Assembly (NCBI GenBank): GCA_039802005.1
Contig: JBDRVV010000008.1
Location: forward strand, 1-64,000
DNA length: 64,000 nt
Source of the DNA: a candidate division WOR-3 bacterium
GTDB lineage: Bacteria > Hydrothermota > Tepidihabitantia > SM23-42 > JAOAFX01
Direction of reading: 5' to 3'
The position numbers and the translations under genes were made by a program. The notes below the pieces were generated by a model that worked only from the letters and a program-made list of their open reading frames with translations, was not told the DNA's origin and made no database searches. Of the stretch, positions 17,172 through 25,754 are shown in pieces. How positions within the stretch are numbered: the stretch's first letter is position 1; each line of letters begins with the position of its first letter.

Positions 17172-19232
17172 ATGATTGAGAAAGCAAAAAAGTTGATTGA
17201 AGAAAAAAATTTTTCAGAACTTGAAAACCTCTGGATGGAGATGCTTGATGATAAAAGCATTCCCATAAAAGATTTTTTAAGTATTGCTGATGGACTAAAG
17301 TCAATAAAGGAAACATCCAGAGGATTTATGCTTCTTGAAATCCTTGCCTGCCACCTTATTAACCAGAATGATATTCACGGGGCGATAGAGGTATATAAAC
17401 ATATGCCTTATTTCACCGAAGATGATAATATTATTAGAAGGACACTCGTTGATTTATATAAAAAAAGATATGGGGATAACGACCGAATTGAAAGATATAT
17501 TGAGCTATCTCGGATTGAAAAAGGTGAACATCTTTTCAGGTGTCTCGAGCGGCTTGACGAATTCTTAAAATACGACATCGGCAGGGTGTTCTATTTCGAA
17601 AAATATGGAATTGGTGAGGTCGTGGCGATGAATCCCGAGAAGAAAGAACTTGTTCTGGATTTTCAGAAGCAAAAGGGCTATTTTGTAAAATTTGATGTAG
17701 CCAATAAACTATTAATACCCGCACCCGAAGGTCATTATCTTTATAGGAAGTTTAAAAATATAGAAGAATTAAAAATATACGCTAAGGAAGATCCATACGG
17801 ACTGGTTATTTATCTATTAAAGAGCTTTAAAGAACCATTGAGTTCAAGCGAGATCAAAAATCATTTAAGAGATGTAATAACAGAAGATGAAATTGATAAA
17901 TTCTGGGAAAAAGTAAGAAAGAAATTAGAGAAAAATGAGCATATAAAAATAGAGTTAAAAAAAGGACAGAAGACCTATCATTTTATTGAAGGTCTTAATA
18001 AAAAAGAAGCATATATTGAAACTTTCAAAAAGGCAAATATTGATGAGAAATATTTACTCACTGAAAAATGCGCCCGCGAGAATCCTGAAATATTTAGCGA
18101 AATGATTGATCTGCTTATTACATTCGCTAATGAAAATTACCAAAAAGAACCAGCATTGGCGCTTGATATTCTGTATCTCTGCAATGAATATAGAAAAAGC
18201 GGAATTAATTATACGATTGATGACCTACTGCGGATTAAGGGCATTAAGGAATTACTATTAGATTTGAAAGATTATGACCATAAAATAAAATTTCTTGACG
18301 AAGTCAAAAAGCGCGAACCACAGGACTGGCAAAAAATATTTCAACAGATACTCACAGACTCTGATGATACGAAACTTATTGAGGAGATTGAAGGACAATT
18401 AACAGCCTCAGGATTTGAACTAAGGGATTTTTATAAGTCAGTAATTTTAATGCCCCAAAAATTTCCTGGAATTTTTTTATACATATTGAAGAAAATTGCA
18501 AACGGTGCTTTTAAGGAATTCACGGACTCAAAATATATGTCACGCTTGATAAATAGCCTTGAACATATCAAGGGGGCAAAACAGCTATTTATTAAATCTT
18601 TTCCTTTGGAAAAATTTGATGAAATTATAAAGACCGGAGAGATTAATGAAATTCTGAAGATAAAAGATTCCCTTATTAAATCAAGTGCACTCAAGGATTA
18701 TGAAAAGAACGATTATTTAAGAATCATCAATTACCATTTTCCTCAACTATTTGAGAAAAAAGAAGATTACATATATACGACACAGGAGTCACTTATTCGC
18801 AAAAAAAACGAACTTGAGCACTTGCTGAACGTTGAAATACCCGAGAATAAAAAAGAGATAAGCAGGGCAAGAGAATATGGGGATCTTAGCGAAAATTTTG
18901 AATATAAGGCAGCCAAGGAAAGACAGGATCAATTATACCAGAGACTAAGAACGCTTGAATCCGAACTTCAGAAGGCAAAATTAATTGATTTCAATAATAT
19001 TGACATATCAAAAGTCGGTATTGGGACAAAAGTAATCCTGAAAAATCTTCAGGGAGACAATATCCTTGAATATACAATCCTCGGTCCCTGGGATTCTGAT
19101 CTTTCAAAAAATGTCATATCCTATGAATCTCCACTGGCAAAGGAAATGTTATTAGAAAAAAAGATAGGTGATAGGATAAATCTGGAAGATAAAATCTACG
19201 AAATAATCAGAATTGAAATCGCAAAAAATTAA
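17172..19232 (+). CDS. greA: GreA-type transcript cleavage factor with long N-terminal region
   Basis: A 686-residue protein. The last 150 residues are a complete GreA/GreB module: the coiled coil carries AREYGDLSENFEYKAAKERQ, keeping the acidic tip needed to stimulate RNA polymerase's intrinsic cleavage, followed by the FKBP-like domain (KVGIGTKVILKNL, YTILGP). About 540 helical residues precede it, with no recognised catalytic motif. E. coli GreA is only 158 residues; long forms with N-terminal extensions are known, for example in Chlamydiae. The extension probably mediates other contacts. Confidence 0.85.
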   Translation: MIEKAKKLIEEKNFSELENLWMEMLDDKSIPIKDFLSIADGLKSIKETSRGFMLLEILACHLINQNDIHGAIEVYKHMPYFTEDDNIIRRTLVDLYKKRYGDNDRIERYIELSRIEKGEHLFRCLERLDEFLKYDIGRVFYFEKYGIGEVVAMNPEKKELVLDFQKQKGYFVKFDVANKLLIPAPEGHYLYRKFKNIEELKIYAKEDPYGLVIYLLKSFKEPLSSSEIKNHLRDVITEDEIDKFWEKVRKKLEKNEHIKIELKKGQKTYHFIEGLNKKEAYIETFKKANIDEKYLLTEKCARENPEIFSEMIDLLITFANENYQKEPALALDILYLCNEYRKSGINYTIDDLLRIKGIKELLLDLKDYDHKIKFLDEVKKREPQDWQKIFQQILTDSDDTKLIEEIEGQLTASGFELRDFYKSVILMPQKFPGIFLYILKKIANGAFKEFTDSKYMSRLINSLEHIKGAKQLFIKSFPLEKFDEIIKTGEINEILKIKDSLIKSSALKDYEKNDYLRIINYHFPQLFEKKEDYIYTTQESLIRKKNELEHLLNVEIPENKKEISRAREYGDLSENFEYKAAKERQDQLYQRLRTLESELQKAKLIDFNNIDISKVGIGTKVILKNLQGDNILEYTILGPWDSDLSKNVISYESPLAKEMLLEKKIGDRINLEDKIYEIIRIEIAKN

Positions 19233-19234
19233 AC

Positions 19235-19310
19235 TGGCGCCAACGGGATTCGAACCCGTAGTCTTCGCCTTGAGAGGGCGATGTCCTGAACCAAGTTAGA
19301 CGATGGCGCC
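19235..19310 (-). tRNA. tRNA-Glu (anticodon CUC)
   Basis: The minus strand folds as a full cloverleaf: acceptor GGCGCCA/TGGCGCC, anticodon stem TCGCC/GGCGA around loop CTCTCAA (anticodon CTC, plus-strand 19272-19274), T-arm ACGGG-TTCGAAT-CCCGT, discriminator A at 19235. The 3' CCA is not encoded and must be added after transcription. It reads the GAG codon. Confidence 0.95.
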
Positions 19311-19317
19311 GTGCGGA

Positions 19318-19346
19318 ATTATATATAAATTATTGACTATTGTCAA
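19318..19346 (-). promoter_or_regulatory. Promoter of tRNA-Glu
   Basis: Minus strand TTGACA (19346-19341), 17-base spacer, TATAAT (19323-19318), ending 7 bases before the mature tRNA 5' end. It is the only promoter seen here with a 17-base spacer. Confidence 0.65.
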
Positions 19347-19381
19347 TGAAATATTTATCAGATATTAAGACTTTCTTTTTC

Positions 19382-19409
19382 TTGACAAAACTTTCATAAT
19401 GAATACAAT
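19382..19409 (+). promoter_or_regulatory. Promoter of the small EF-Tu-domain-like gene
   Basis: TTGACA (19382-19387), 16-base spacer, TACAAT (19404-19409). An AAAGGAG ribosome site follows at 19415, so this mRNA has a short leader. Confidence 0.7.
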
Positions 19410-19426
19410 TAAAGAAAGGAGCCAAA

Positions 19427-19684
19427 ATGGAGAAATTGATTGGTAGGGTTACCCATTTTTTTAATAAAATCGGCGTGGCGGTTATTGAAATAACTGATGA
19501 CGAATTGAATGTTGGCGACACTATACACATAAAGGGTCATACGACTGATTTTAAACAAGTTGTAAACTCTATGCAAATTGAACATAAGCCGGTTGAAAAG
19601 GCAAAAAAGGGCGAGAGCATAGGCATGAAGGTCGATTCAACTGTTCATGAGAAAGACCAGGTTTATAAGATAATACCCGAATAG
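19427..19684 (+). CDS. Small translation-elongation-factor-like protein
   Basis: An 85-residue protein that looks like an isolated EF-Tu/IF2 domain 2 beta-barrel: GRVTHFFNKIGVAVIEI, LNVGDTIHIKGHTTDFKQVV and KGESIGMKVD are the strands and turns of that fold. No GTPase domain is attached. Stand-alone proteins of this kind are annotated as elongation factor-like in bacteria and archaea, with no settled role; peptidase U32-type proteins are frequent relatives. It is monocistronic with its own strong promoter and ribosome site, suggesting good expression. Confidence 0.75.
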   Translation: MEKLIGRVTHFFNKIGVAVIEITDDELNVGDTIHIKGHTTDFKQVVNSMQIEHKPVEKAKKGESIGMKVDSTVHEKDQVYKIIPE

Positions 19685-19753
19685 GACAAATATATATAAT
19701 AAATCCATAAGTTATAAATCATCCAGAGTATTAAAAATTTTTTAGTGGGTTTT

Positions 19754-19832
19754 CGGTTGCGAAATGCGATACTTCTGGAAAATTGATTTCGTTTTAGAGA
19801 CAAACGATAGACGCATCGCTTTTCCAAAACCG
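19754..19832. repeat. Dispersed element sharing 15 bases with 502-516
   Basis: CGGTTGCGAAATGCG at 19754-19768 is the exact reverse complement of 502-516. A partly complementary arm lies at 19812-19832. The element ends about 20 bases before the start codon of the glycosyltransferase gene, which has no ribosome site. Confidence 0.5.
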
Positions 19833-19852
19833 ACAGGCAATAGCGCATATCC

Positions 19853-21334
19853 GTGAATAGAAATAATATATTGATTTTTGTAGCCTTAATCGCTATTCTT
19901 CCCCGTTTGTTCCGAATTTTCTATCCTTATGCCTGGTTTGAAGATTCTGTATATTTATACCATGCATTTGCCTTCAAATCAGGATTAAAACCATTCATCC
20001 AGACACTCTGTGTCCAACCACCAACGATTGAATACCTGCTTGCTGGATTATATAGTATCTTTGGAGTTTCTTATCGGGTTGCCGAAATTCTAACCGCAAT
20101 AATTGTATTAATTTCAACAGTTTTACTTTTTGATATCGCCCGCAGGCTTTTTGATAAATATATCGCTCTATTCGTTATCGCTATTTTTAGCTTTTCTTCT
20201 CTGCTTTTTCGCTATCATATTTTTGAAAGAGAGCTCTTCACACTTTTCATTGCAATATTAGTAATGTGGTTCATTGTTTGCAGGGATTCTAAACCATTGA
20301 ACTGGTTTTTTATCGGCCTCCTTGCAGGTATTGGAGCAAGCATTAAATTATCAGGATTATTTATTCTGCCCGCGGCAGTAATATATTGGGTGGTTGAAAA
20401 AAAATTTAAAGCCATACTATATCTCTTATCAGGGTTTCTAATCATTACTATTGGTCTCTATGGCTATTTTTTGATTACCTACAAAAACCCTGCTTTTTAT
20501 CAAATTTTTCATTTTCATTTTTTTAAAGGTTATGACACTGCAATCAGTTTAAGGTTTTTTGACCCATTTTTGATAAGTTTGAATTATATGTGGATTTTAG
20601 GTGCAAGTGGCATTATTTTATGCTTTTTCTTTGCTAACAAATTTCTTATTTTTCCGCTGGCAATATTCTTTGAATACTCATTATTCTTTCTTTTCATAAG
20701 TTCAACTTGCTGGCCACATAATATGATTGATTTATTGTTGCCACTGGCAATCGCTAATGGATTAACCATTTATTGTTTAAAAAATATTTCCTTAAGAAAG
20801 AAGAAAAATATGATACAATTAATTATTATTATATTCCTGTCAGGTTTTTTTATATATGCCGGAAGTTTAAATCCTCTTTATTATCAGGGATTGGGTTATA
20901 TCCCGCGCAATGAAGTAAGAAAATGTGCAGAGATTATTGAATCCAAAACACCACCCAATAGGCCGGTTCATATCTCAAATTATCTTGCGGTTGAATCACA
21001 GCGATTAAAGCTCATAGATTATGAAGAATGTATCGGTCCGTATCGGCTGATGTTGAAAATTATACAAGATAAAAATGACCCGACAGTAAAAAATATTAGA
21101 TTTCATAGTTGGGGACATTTGATTGAAGAGACTCTGATATTATGGCGATATGAAATTGACGAAGCGGTAAGGAAAAAGCACATTTCCTGCGTTATCTGGG
21201 ATAAGATATTTCCAGAATGGTCGTTAATGTATAAGTTGGATAAATACCTTGAAACCGAAACCAAGTTTTTATCTGGCTCAGGTTATAAGGTCATATATGA
21301 TAGCCCGTATTATACAATATGGATAAACGAATAA
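19853..21334 (+). CDS. GT-C family membrane glycosyltransferase (PMT/GT39-like)
   Basis: A 493-residue protein with about ten hydrophobic helices. The first periplasmic loop carries the acidic motif WFEDSVYLYH, as in dolichol/undecaprenyl-phosphate-sugar dependent GT-C enzymes. Such enzymes transfer a lipid-linked sugar to protein or lipid in the periplasm. The GTG at 19853 is the chosen start because it opens the frame just before the first helix (NILIFVALIAILPRLFRIFY); there is no ribosome site, and a repeat element lies directly upstream, so the start is uncertain. The next gene overlaps by 16 bases. Confidence 0.72.
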   Translation: MNRNNILIFVALIAILPRLFRIFYPYAWFEDSVYLYHAFAFKSGLKPFIQTLCVQPPTIEYLLAGLYSIFGVSYRVAEILTAIIVLISTVLLFDIARRLFDKYIALFVIAIFSFSSLLFRYHIFERELFTLFIAILVMWFIVCRDSKPLNWFFIGLLAGIGASIKLSGLFILPAAVIYWVVEKKFKAILYLLSGFLIITIGLYGYFLITYKNPAFYQIFHFHFFKGYDTAISLRFFDPFLISLNYMWILGASGIILCFFFANKFLIFPLAIFFEYSLFFLFISSTCWPHNMIDLLLPLAIANGLTIYCLKNISLRKKKNMIQLIIIIFLSGFFIYAGSLNPLYYQGLGYIPRNEVRKCAEIIESKTPPNRPVHISNYLAVESQRLKLIDYEECIGPYRLMLKIIQDKNDPTVKNIRFHSWGHLIEETLILWRYEIDEAVRKKHISCVIWDKIFPEWSLMYKLDKYLETETKFLSGSGYKVIYDSPYYTIWINE

Positions 21335-23685
21335 TGAATTTAAGAAATATTTTTGTCTTAATCATATTATTGATAATTTATGCAATCTCAATTCAATATC
21401 GGATACGCTTGAGTAAAAATCCTGAATATTATGACCCTGAAGACCCCACTGCCTTTTACTGGACCGAAAATGCATTACAGTACCATTATGCAGAACTTAT
21501 TGGTGATGGTAAACCAATTCCTGCCTTTGACCCAAAACTACAGGCACCCGAGGGTGTAAAAGTTTTTGAAAATCTCACAATCTTAATGGAATATCCCTGT
21601 GGCTGGTTATATAGATTTTTGAAACTAAAAGAAAGAAGTATTCTTTTTCATACCTGGGCGATAATATTTATTGCCGGTTGTGCAAGTTTAAGTATATTTG
21701 CAGTTTATTTTCTCAGTAGAGCAATAGGCATAAACCATTTTTATTCAATAATGGCGGGTTTATTATTTAATTTCTCCCTTGTTGCAGTGGGTCGTTCAAC
21801 ATTTGGCTTTCTTAATGAAGACTTCGCCCTGCCCTTTATTATATTTGGAATTGCTGGATATTTTTATGCATTAAATAATCCGAAGAATAAAGTCTTTTTT
21901 TCAATTTTATCTGGCGTATGTTTCCTTATCAGTCTTTGTTCATGGCATTTCTCAAGATTTGTTTTTCTTACGTTTATTCTTATATCAATCTTTAACATCT
22001 GGATATTTGAAAAAAACTCAAAGATAAAAGAAAATTCCATTGTGCTTCTTTATACACTTCTGATACCCTTCTTAGGAAGTTTCTTCATACCTGTATTAAA
22101 GAGCAGACTTTATTTCATTTCAGTCCCATTTGCATTGGGTTTCGGAGCGATATCAGGTATTTTTCTCTTTGCAGTAAAATCCGAGAAACCTTTAACATAT
22201 TCACTAAAGGGCTGGTATTCAGTCATAATCGGTTTGCTATTTCTTATTGCGAGTGTAATAATATCAAAAAGTTTAAATATTGAGGCTGAATATACTCATG
22301 TCTGGTCTTTGATTATAAACAAGATCAAATTTTTCGGGATTAAACCTACGAATCCGGAACTCCTTGATTATCCTGCAAGGTCATTATGGATTGAGGCATT
22401 TAATAGCCCTCATCCTGTGAGTCTATTCAAAAATCTATTTCCTATTATTATCCCTGCAGTATTTGGTTTTATCTATTTGATAAAAAACAGATTTTCGGAA
22501 TCAGTCATCAGGCAATTTATTTTTTTATGCATAATATTTTTCTTAAGTTATATTATGATTGAAAGGATGGGAATAGTAAACAACTATTTCGTTTCAATCC
22601 TCGGTGTAATAATCGGAATGATAAGATTAAAGAAAAACCAGAAATTTTATAAATATCTTATACCCTCGGTCATTATGCTAATATTTCTATTTAATTTTCA
22701 TCAGGGATATAATCTTCACAATCCAACCGGATATATAAAATTACTCCGCAAAATATTTGGTGATGAAACCAAAACAGAGATATACAACTGGCGGTTGAAT
22801 AACATTGAAGTTGTTAGATTTATAAAATACAAAACTACTGACGATGCAATATTCTTATCTTCATTTGGTGTGGGACCACTTATCTTTACTTATGCCCATC
22901 GCGCCATTGTCCTCCAGCCAAAATTTGAAGTAAAAAATTGTCAGAAGCGCGTAAGAGAATTTTTTGAATCCATTTACAGTGCAGAAAATGATTTTTATAA
23001 TTTCTGTAAAAAATATAAAGTCAATTACTTTTTATATGACATAAAAATTCTACTTGATAAATCAGGTGATGGAGGTCGCTGGATCGCAGGGAAAATTAAG
23101 ATTAAGCCAAATTCTGTTGCTTTTCTTATGCATTTCTTCCCTGAAGAATTAAAACATTTTGAATTAATATATCAAAATAACTTTTATCGGTTGTACCGGG
23201 TTATTGGCGAAAATGAATCCAAAACTTTTATTAATTTTGCTTACCAGCCAGTTTATGACCTAAAGGCTTTCGGACAGCAAACAAAAGAAATAGAATTTTT
23301 TGATGACCGATATACCAATGAGGTCATTGAAAGAATTAGAAAGGCAAAATCTTTATTACAGCAGGCAAATGCAATTTTAATAAAGGATCCGGAAAAGGCA
23401 TACCAGTTGATGGAAAAATCAATTACTTTGTATCCCTCTTTAATTGGTTCTGCCACAACATTTGGAATAGCCAGTGCCCTGACCGGCAGAATTGAAATGG
23501 GTTTAACCTTATGCAAAAAAGAAGTAGAAATAAATCCTTTATTCCCACTTGGACACTACAACCTTGCTTATTGTCTTTATCTCAATAATGATCTTACTGG
23601 AGCAATCAAAGAATTAAAAGAAACCCTGAAATTAGAACCTAATTTTTCTCCTGCCCTTGAGATGTTAAAGCAACTACAATATTGA
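21319..23685 (+). CDS. STT3-like GT-C membrane protein with C-terminal TPRs
   Basis: A 788-residue protein. It has about twelve membrane helices over residues 1-470, with a first external loop (DPEDPTAFYWTENALQYHYA ... FDPKLQAPEG) resembling oligosaccharyltransferase STT3/PglB or related GT-C proteins. A soluble domain (FLSSFGVGPLIFTYAHRAIV) sits where STT3 proteins have WWDYG, but that exact motif is absent. Residues about 670-788 form TPR repeats (HYNLAYCLYLNNDLTGAIKE). It is coupled to the preceding glycosyltransferase, so both probably act in surface glycan or glycoprotein assembly. Confidence 0.62.
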   Translation: MDKRIMNLRNIFVLIILLIIYAISIQYRIRLSKNPEYYDPEDPTAFYWTENALQYHYAELIGDGKPIPAFDPKLQAPEGVKVFENLTILMEYPCGWLYRFLKLKERSILFHTWAIIFIAGCASLSIFAVYFLSRAIGINHFYSIMAGLLFNFSLVAVGRSTFGFLNEDFALPFIIFGIAGYFYALNNPKNKVFFSILSGVCFLISLCSWHFSRFVFLTFILISIFNIWIFEKNSKIKENSIVLLYTLLIPFLGSFFIPVLKSRLYFISVPFALGFGAISGIFLFAVKSEKPLTYSLKGWYSVIIGLLFLIASVIISKSLNIEAEYTHVWSLIINKIKFFGIKPTNPELLDYPARSLWIEAFNSPHPVSLFKNLFPIIIPAVFGFIYLIKNRFSESVIRQFIFLCIIFFLSYIMIERMGIVNNYFVSILGVIIGMIRLKKNQKFYKYLIPSVIMLIFLFNFHQGYNLHNPTGYIKLLRKIFGDETKTEIYNWRLNNIEVVRFIKYKTTDDAIFLSSFGVGPLIFTYAHRAIVLQPKFEVKNCQKRVREFFESIYSAENDFYNFCKKYKVNYFLYDIKILLDKSGDGGRWIAGKIKIKPNSVAFLMHFFPEELKHFELIYQNNFYRLYRVIGENESKTFINFAYQPVYDLKAFGQQTKEIEFFDDRYTNEVIERIRKAKSLLQQANAILIKDPEKAYQLMEKSITLYPSLIGSATTFGIASALTGRIEMGLTLCKKEVEINPLFPLGHYNLAYCLYLNNDLTGAIKELKETLKLEPNFSPALEMLKQLQY

Positions 23686-24318
23686 AATTTTAGCATTAAC
23701 ACCCAGTCCGAATTGATTGACCATATATTTTGTTCCTTCATTATTACCCCAGAGCCAGTTAACTTCTGGAATAAATTCTATATCTCTACCAATTTTTAAT
23801 CCTAAACAATGACCAAAATGGGATATATATCTGGGCGGTCTATCAGTATGCTCCTGGCGGTCGCGATAGTGCATTGAATAGATAAATTTCGGTGTATATA
23901 AGAATCTGATATTTTTAATTAAATGTTTTTCTAATAAGAAATAACCATAAAAATCATAGACATAATCGGTTATATAACCTATCCTTGTGCCTTTCATATA
24001 TCCAAAACCAAATTTAAAAGCACTCCAAATCGGTGTATCTGTTATCTGGTATTTTATTGCAATAAGTCCGGCAGTTGGATATGAGTATTTTAATTCAAAT
24101 TCTAATTTCTTTATAACACCGGACTTTGCCCAGAGATCAAATCTCCTTTCATCATAGGCAATTGTATCATTGGTACTGCTGTAAATACAATAATTGTCAA
24201 TTCCAAAGCCAATACTATATTCAGCAGGGTTCAAACATTCTGCTTTATCAAATGTAGAATAACTCTGAGACCAGGTAAAGGGTAAATTCTGACTTATGAT
24301 ATACAAAATCAAAATCAT
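23674..24318 (-). CDS. Predicted outer-membrane beta-barrel protein
   Basis: A 214-residue protein with a cleavable signal (MILILYIISQNLPFTWSQ) and alternating aromatic/hydrophobic strands (LEFELKYSYPTAGLIAIKYQ, AFKFGFGYMKGTRIGY, VNQFGLGVNAKISIL) ending in a hydrophobic terminal residue, as in small outer-membrane barrels. I do not recognise a family. It lies directly behind the sugar-phosphate transferase on the same strand and its end overlaps the end of the converging TPR glycosyltransferase gene by 12 bases. Confidence 0.6.
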   Translation of the reverse strand: MILILYIISQNLPFTWSQSYSTFDKAECLNPAEYSIGFGIDNYCIYSSTNDTIAYDERRFDLWAKSGVIKKLEFELKYSYPTAGLIAIKYQITDTPIWSAFKFGFGYMKGTRIGYITDYVYDFYGYFLLEKHLIKNIRFLYTPKFIYSMHYRDRQEHTDRPPRYISHFGHCLGLKIGRDIEFIPEVNWLWGNNEGTKYMVNQFGLGVNAKISIL

Positions 24319-24319
24319 T

Positions 24320-25633
24320 TCAATGTGCTCCCTGTCTTTTTAGTACCGTAAGAACTGTTTTCAAAAATATTTTTAAATCCATTCTTAATGAAATATTATT
24401 TATGTATTCAAGGTCATATTCAAGTTTTTTCTTCACATCTTCAATCGTGCGGTCGTAAGAATATTTTACCTGAGCAAGTCCAGTAATACCCGGATGGACT
24501 GTATGACGCAAAGGATAAAGGGATATTTGATTGACAAATTTTGATACGAAATGCGGTCTTTCAGGCCTTGGACCGACAAAACTCATATCTCCTTTAAGGA
24601 CATTAATTAATTGCGGTAATTCATCCAACCTGAACGGCCTCATTATCTTTCCCATCCGAGTGATTCTTTTATCATCCTTTTTTGCCCAGACTGGTCCTGT
24701 ATATTTTTCAGCATCTTTAATCATCGAACGGAATTTAATCAAAGAAAATTTCCTTCCTCTAAAACCTACCCTTTTTTGTGTATAGAAGACCGGCCCTGGA
24801 GAATCAATCTTTATCAAAAATGCAATCACTCCTATTAAAGGAGACAAAATTATTAATGCAATTGATGCCAGCAATATGTCAGTTAGTCTCTTTAAAAATC
24901 TATCCCAGGCAGAAAGTGGATGGAATATTATCTGAAGAAGATTTGAATCTGGAACTTTTTTTATGAGAAAATGTTGATACACAATGGGATAAAGTTTTGG
25001 GGAAACAAAGATATCATAATTACTCTCTGTGAACTGAGATATCAACTGTAAAATATCCACCTGCGTATGCCCATTGCTTTCAATCACAATCCCCTCTATT
25101 CGGTTTTCTTTAAAAATTTTTCGGGGAACATCCGCGGTCATTTCTGAAAATTTTATCTCTTTTACCTTGGAAAACCCATGATATTCACAATCTGATAAAC
25201 CATCGCCATTTTTAAAGAGAATAACCTTTTTGGGCATTTTCTTTACATATTCTCCAATCAAACCCCACAAAAGGAATCGCCATAGTATCAATGAAGAAAA
25301 CATTATGCAATAAGCAGGTAAAAACCCTTTTGCCTTGAAGAAATCCACATTCATTAAATAGGCAAACGAAAGGAGTATTGCCATTCCCAATATAATTGAT
25401 TTGAGCAGGCTAAAAAGGCCGTTTATTATCTGAATCTCTGAACGAGTTTTATATAAATCAAAAGACCGGAAAATGAATAGCCAGAAAAGCATAAGTGCAA
25501 TGTTTGCTATAATAGCGTGTTCACTTGTGGCTGACTGATTTATTTCTGATGACTGCCACGCAATAAAAAATGACCCCAATAAAAGTAGAATATCACCTAT
25601 GAGGGTTATTGATAATTCATATTTTCGTGCCAT
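24320..25633 (-). CDS. Polyprenyl glycosylphosphotransferase (sugar transferase)
   Basis: A 437-residue initiating transferase that loads the first sugar phosphate onto undecaprenyl phosphate for polysaccharide synthesis. Four N-terminal membrane helices, a CoA-binding-like middle, then a further helix (LLASIALIILSPLIGVIAFL) and the bacterial sugar-transferase domain (SPGPVFYTQKRVGFRGR, FRSMIKDAEKYTGPVW, LDELPQLINVLKGDMSFVGP). All catalytic blocks look intact. It faces the GT-C pair across a convergent junction, making a surface-glycan locus. A nine-residue reading frame lies in its leader (25642-25671). Confidence 0.88.
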   Translation of the reverse strand: MARKYELSITLIGDILLLLGSFFIAWQSSEINQSATSEHAIIANIALMLFWLFIFRSFDLYKTRSEIQIINGLFSLLKSIILGMAILLSFAYLMNVDFFKAKGFLPAYCIMFSSLILWRFLLWGLIGEYVKKMPKKVILFKNGDGLSDCEYHGFSKVKEIKFSEMTADVPRKIFKENRIEGIVIESNGHTQVDILQLISQFTESNYDIFVSPKLYPIVYQHFLIKKVPDSNLLQIIFHPLSAWDRFLKRLTDILLASIALIILSPLIGVIAFLIKIDSPGPVFYTQKRVGFRGRKFSLIKFRSMIKDAEKYTGPVWAKKDDKRITRMGKIMRPFRLDELPQLINVLKGDMSFVGPRPERPHFVSKFVNQISLYPLRHTVHPGITGLAQVKYSYDRTIEDVKKKLEYDLEYINNISLRMDLKIFLKTVLTVLKRQGAH

Positions 25634-25641
25634 CTAACATC

Positions 25642-25671
25642 TTAGGCGCCGCTATCTAACCTCCCAATCAT
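25642..25671 (-). CDS. Possible leaderless upstream reading frame (9 codons)
   Basis: On the minus strand an ATG lies 6 bases after TATAAT and opens a frame reading MIGRLDSGA then TAA. The stop is 8 bases from the ATG of the sugar transferase, which lacks a well-placed ribosome site. Translation of this frame could allow reinitiation. It may also be chance. Confidence 0.35.
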   Translation of the reverse strand: MIGRLDSGA

Positions 25672-25677
25672 ACTATC

Positions 25678-25705
25678 ATTATATCCAAAATCTGAAAACT
25701 GTCAA
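25678..25705 (-). promoter_or_regulatory. Promoter of the sugar transferase gene
   Basis: Minus strand TTGACA (25705-25700), 16-base spacer, TATAAT (25683-25678). It is divergent from the promoter of the GGGPS-family gene. Confidence 0.75.
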
Positions 25706-25719
25706 TAGGCAAAAATACC

Positions 25720-25747
25720 TTGATTTTTTCAAAAATTGGGTTATAAT
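25720..25747 (+). promoter_or_regulatory. Promoter of the GGGPS-purD-recJ operon
   Basis: TTGATT (25720-25725), 16-base spacer, TATAAT (25742-25747). ATG 25755 starts 7 bases after the -10 box: predicted leaderless. Confidence 0.75.
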
Positions 25748-25754
25748 CTTATCA

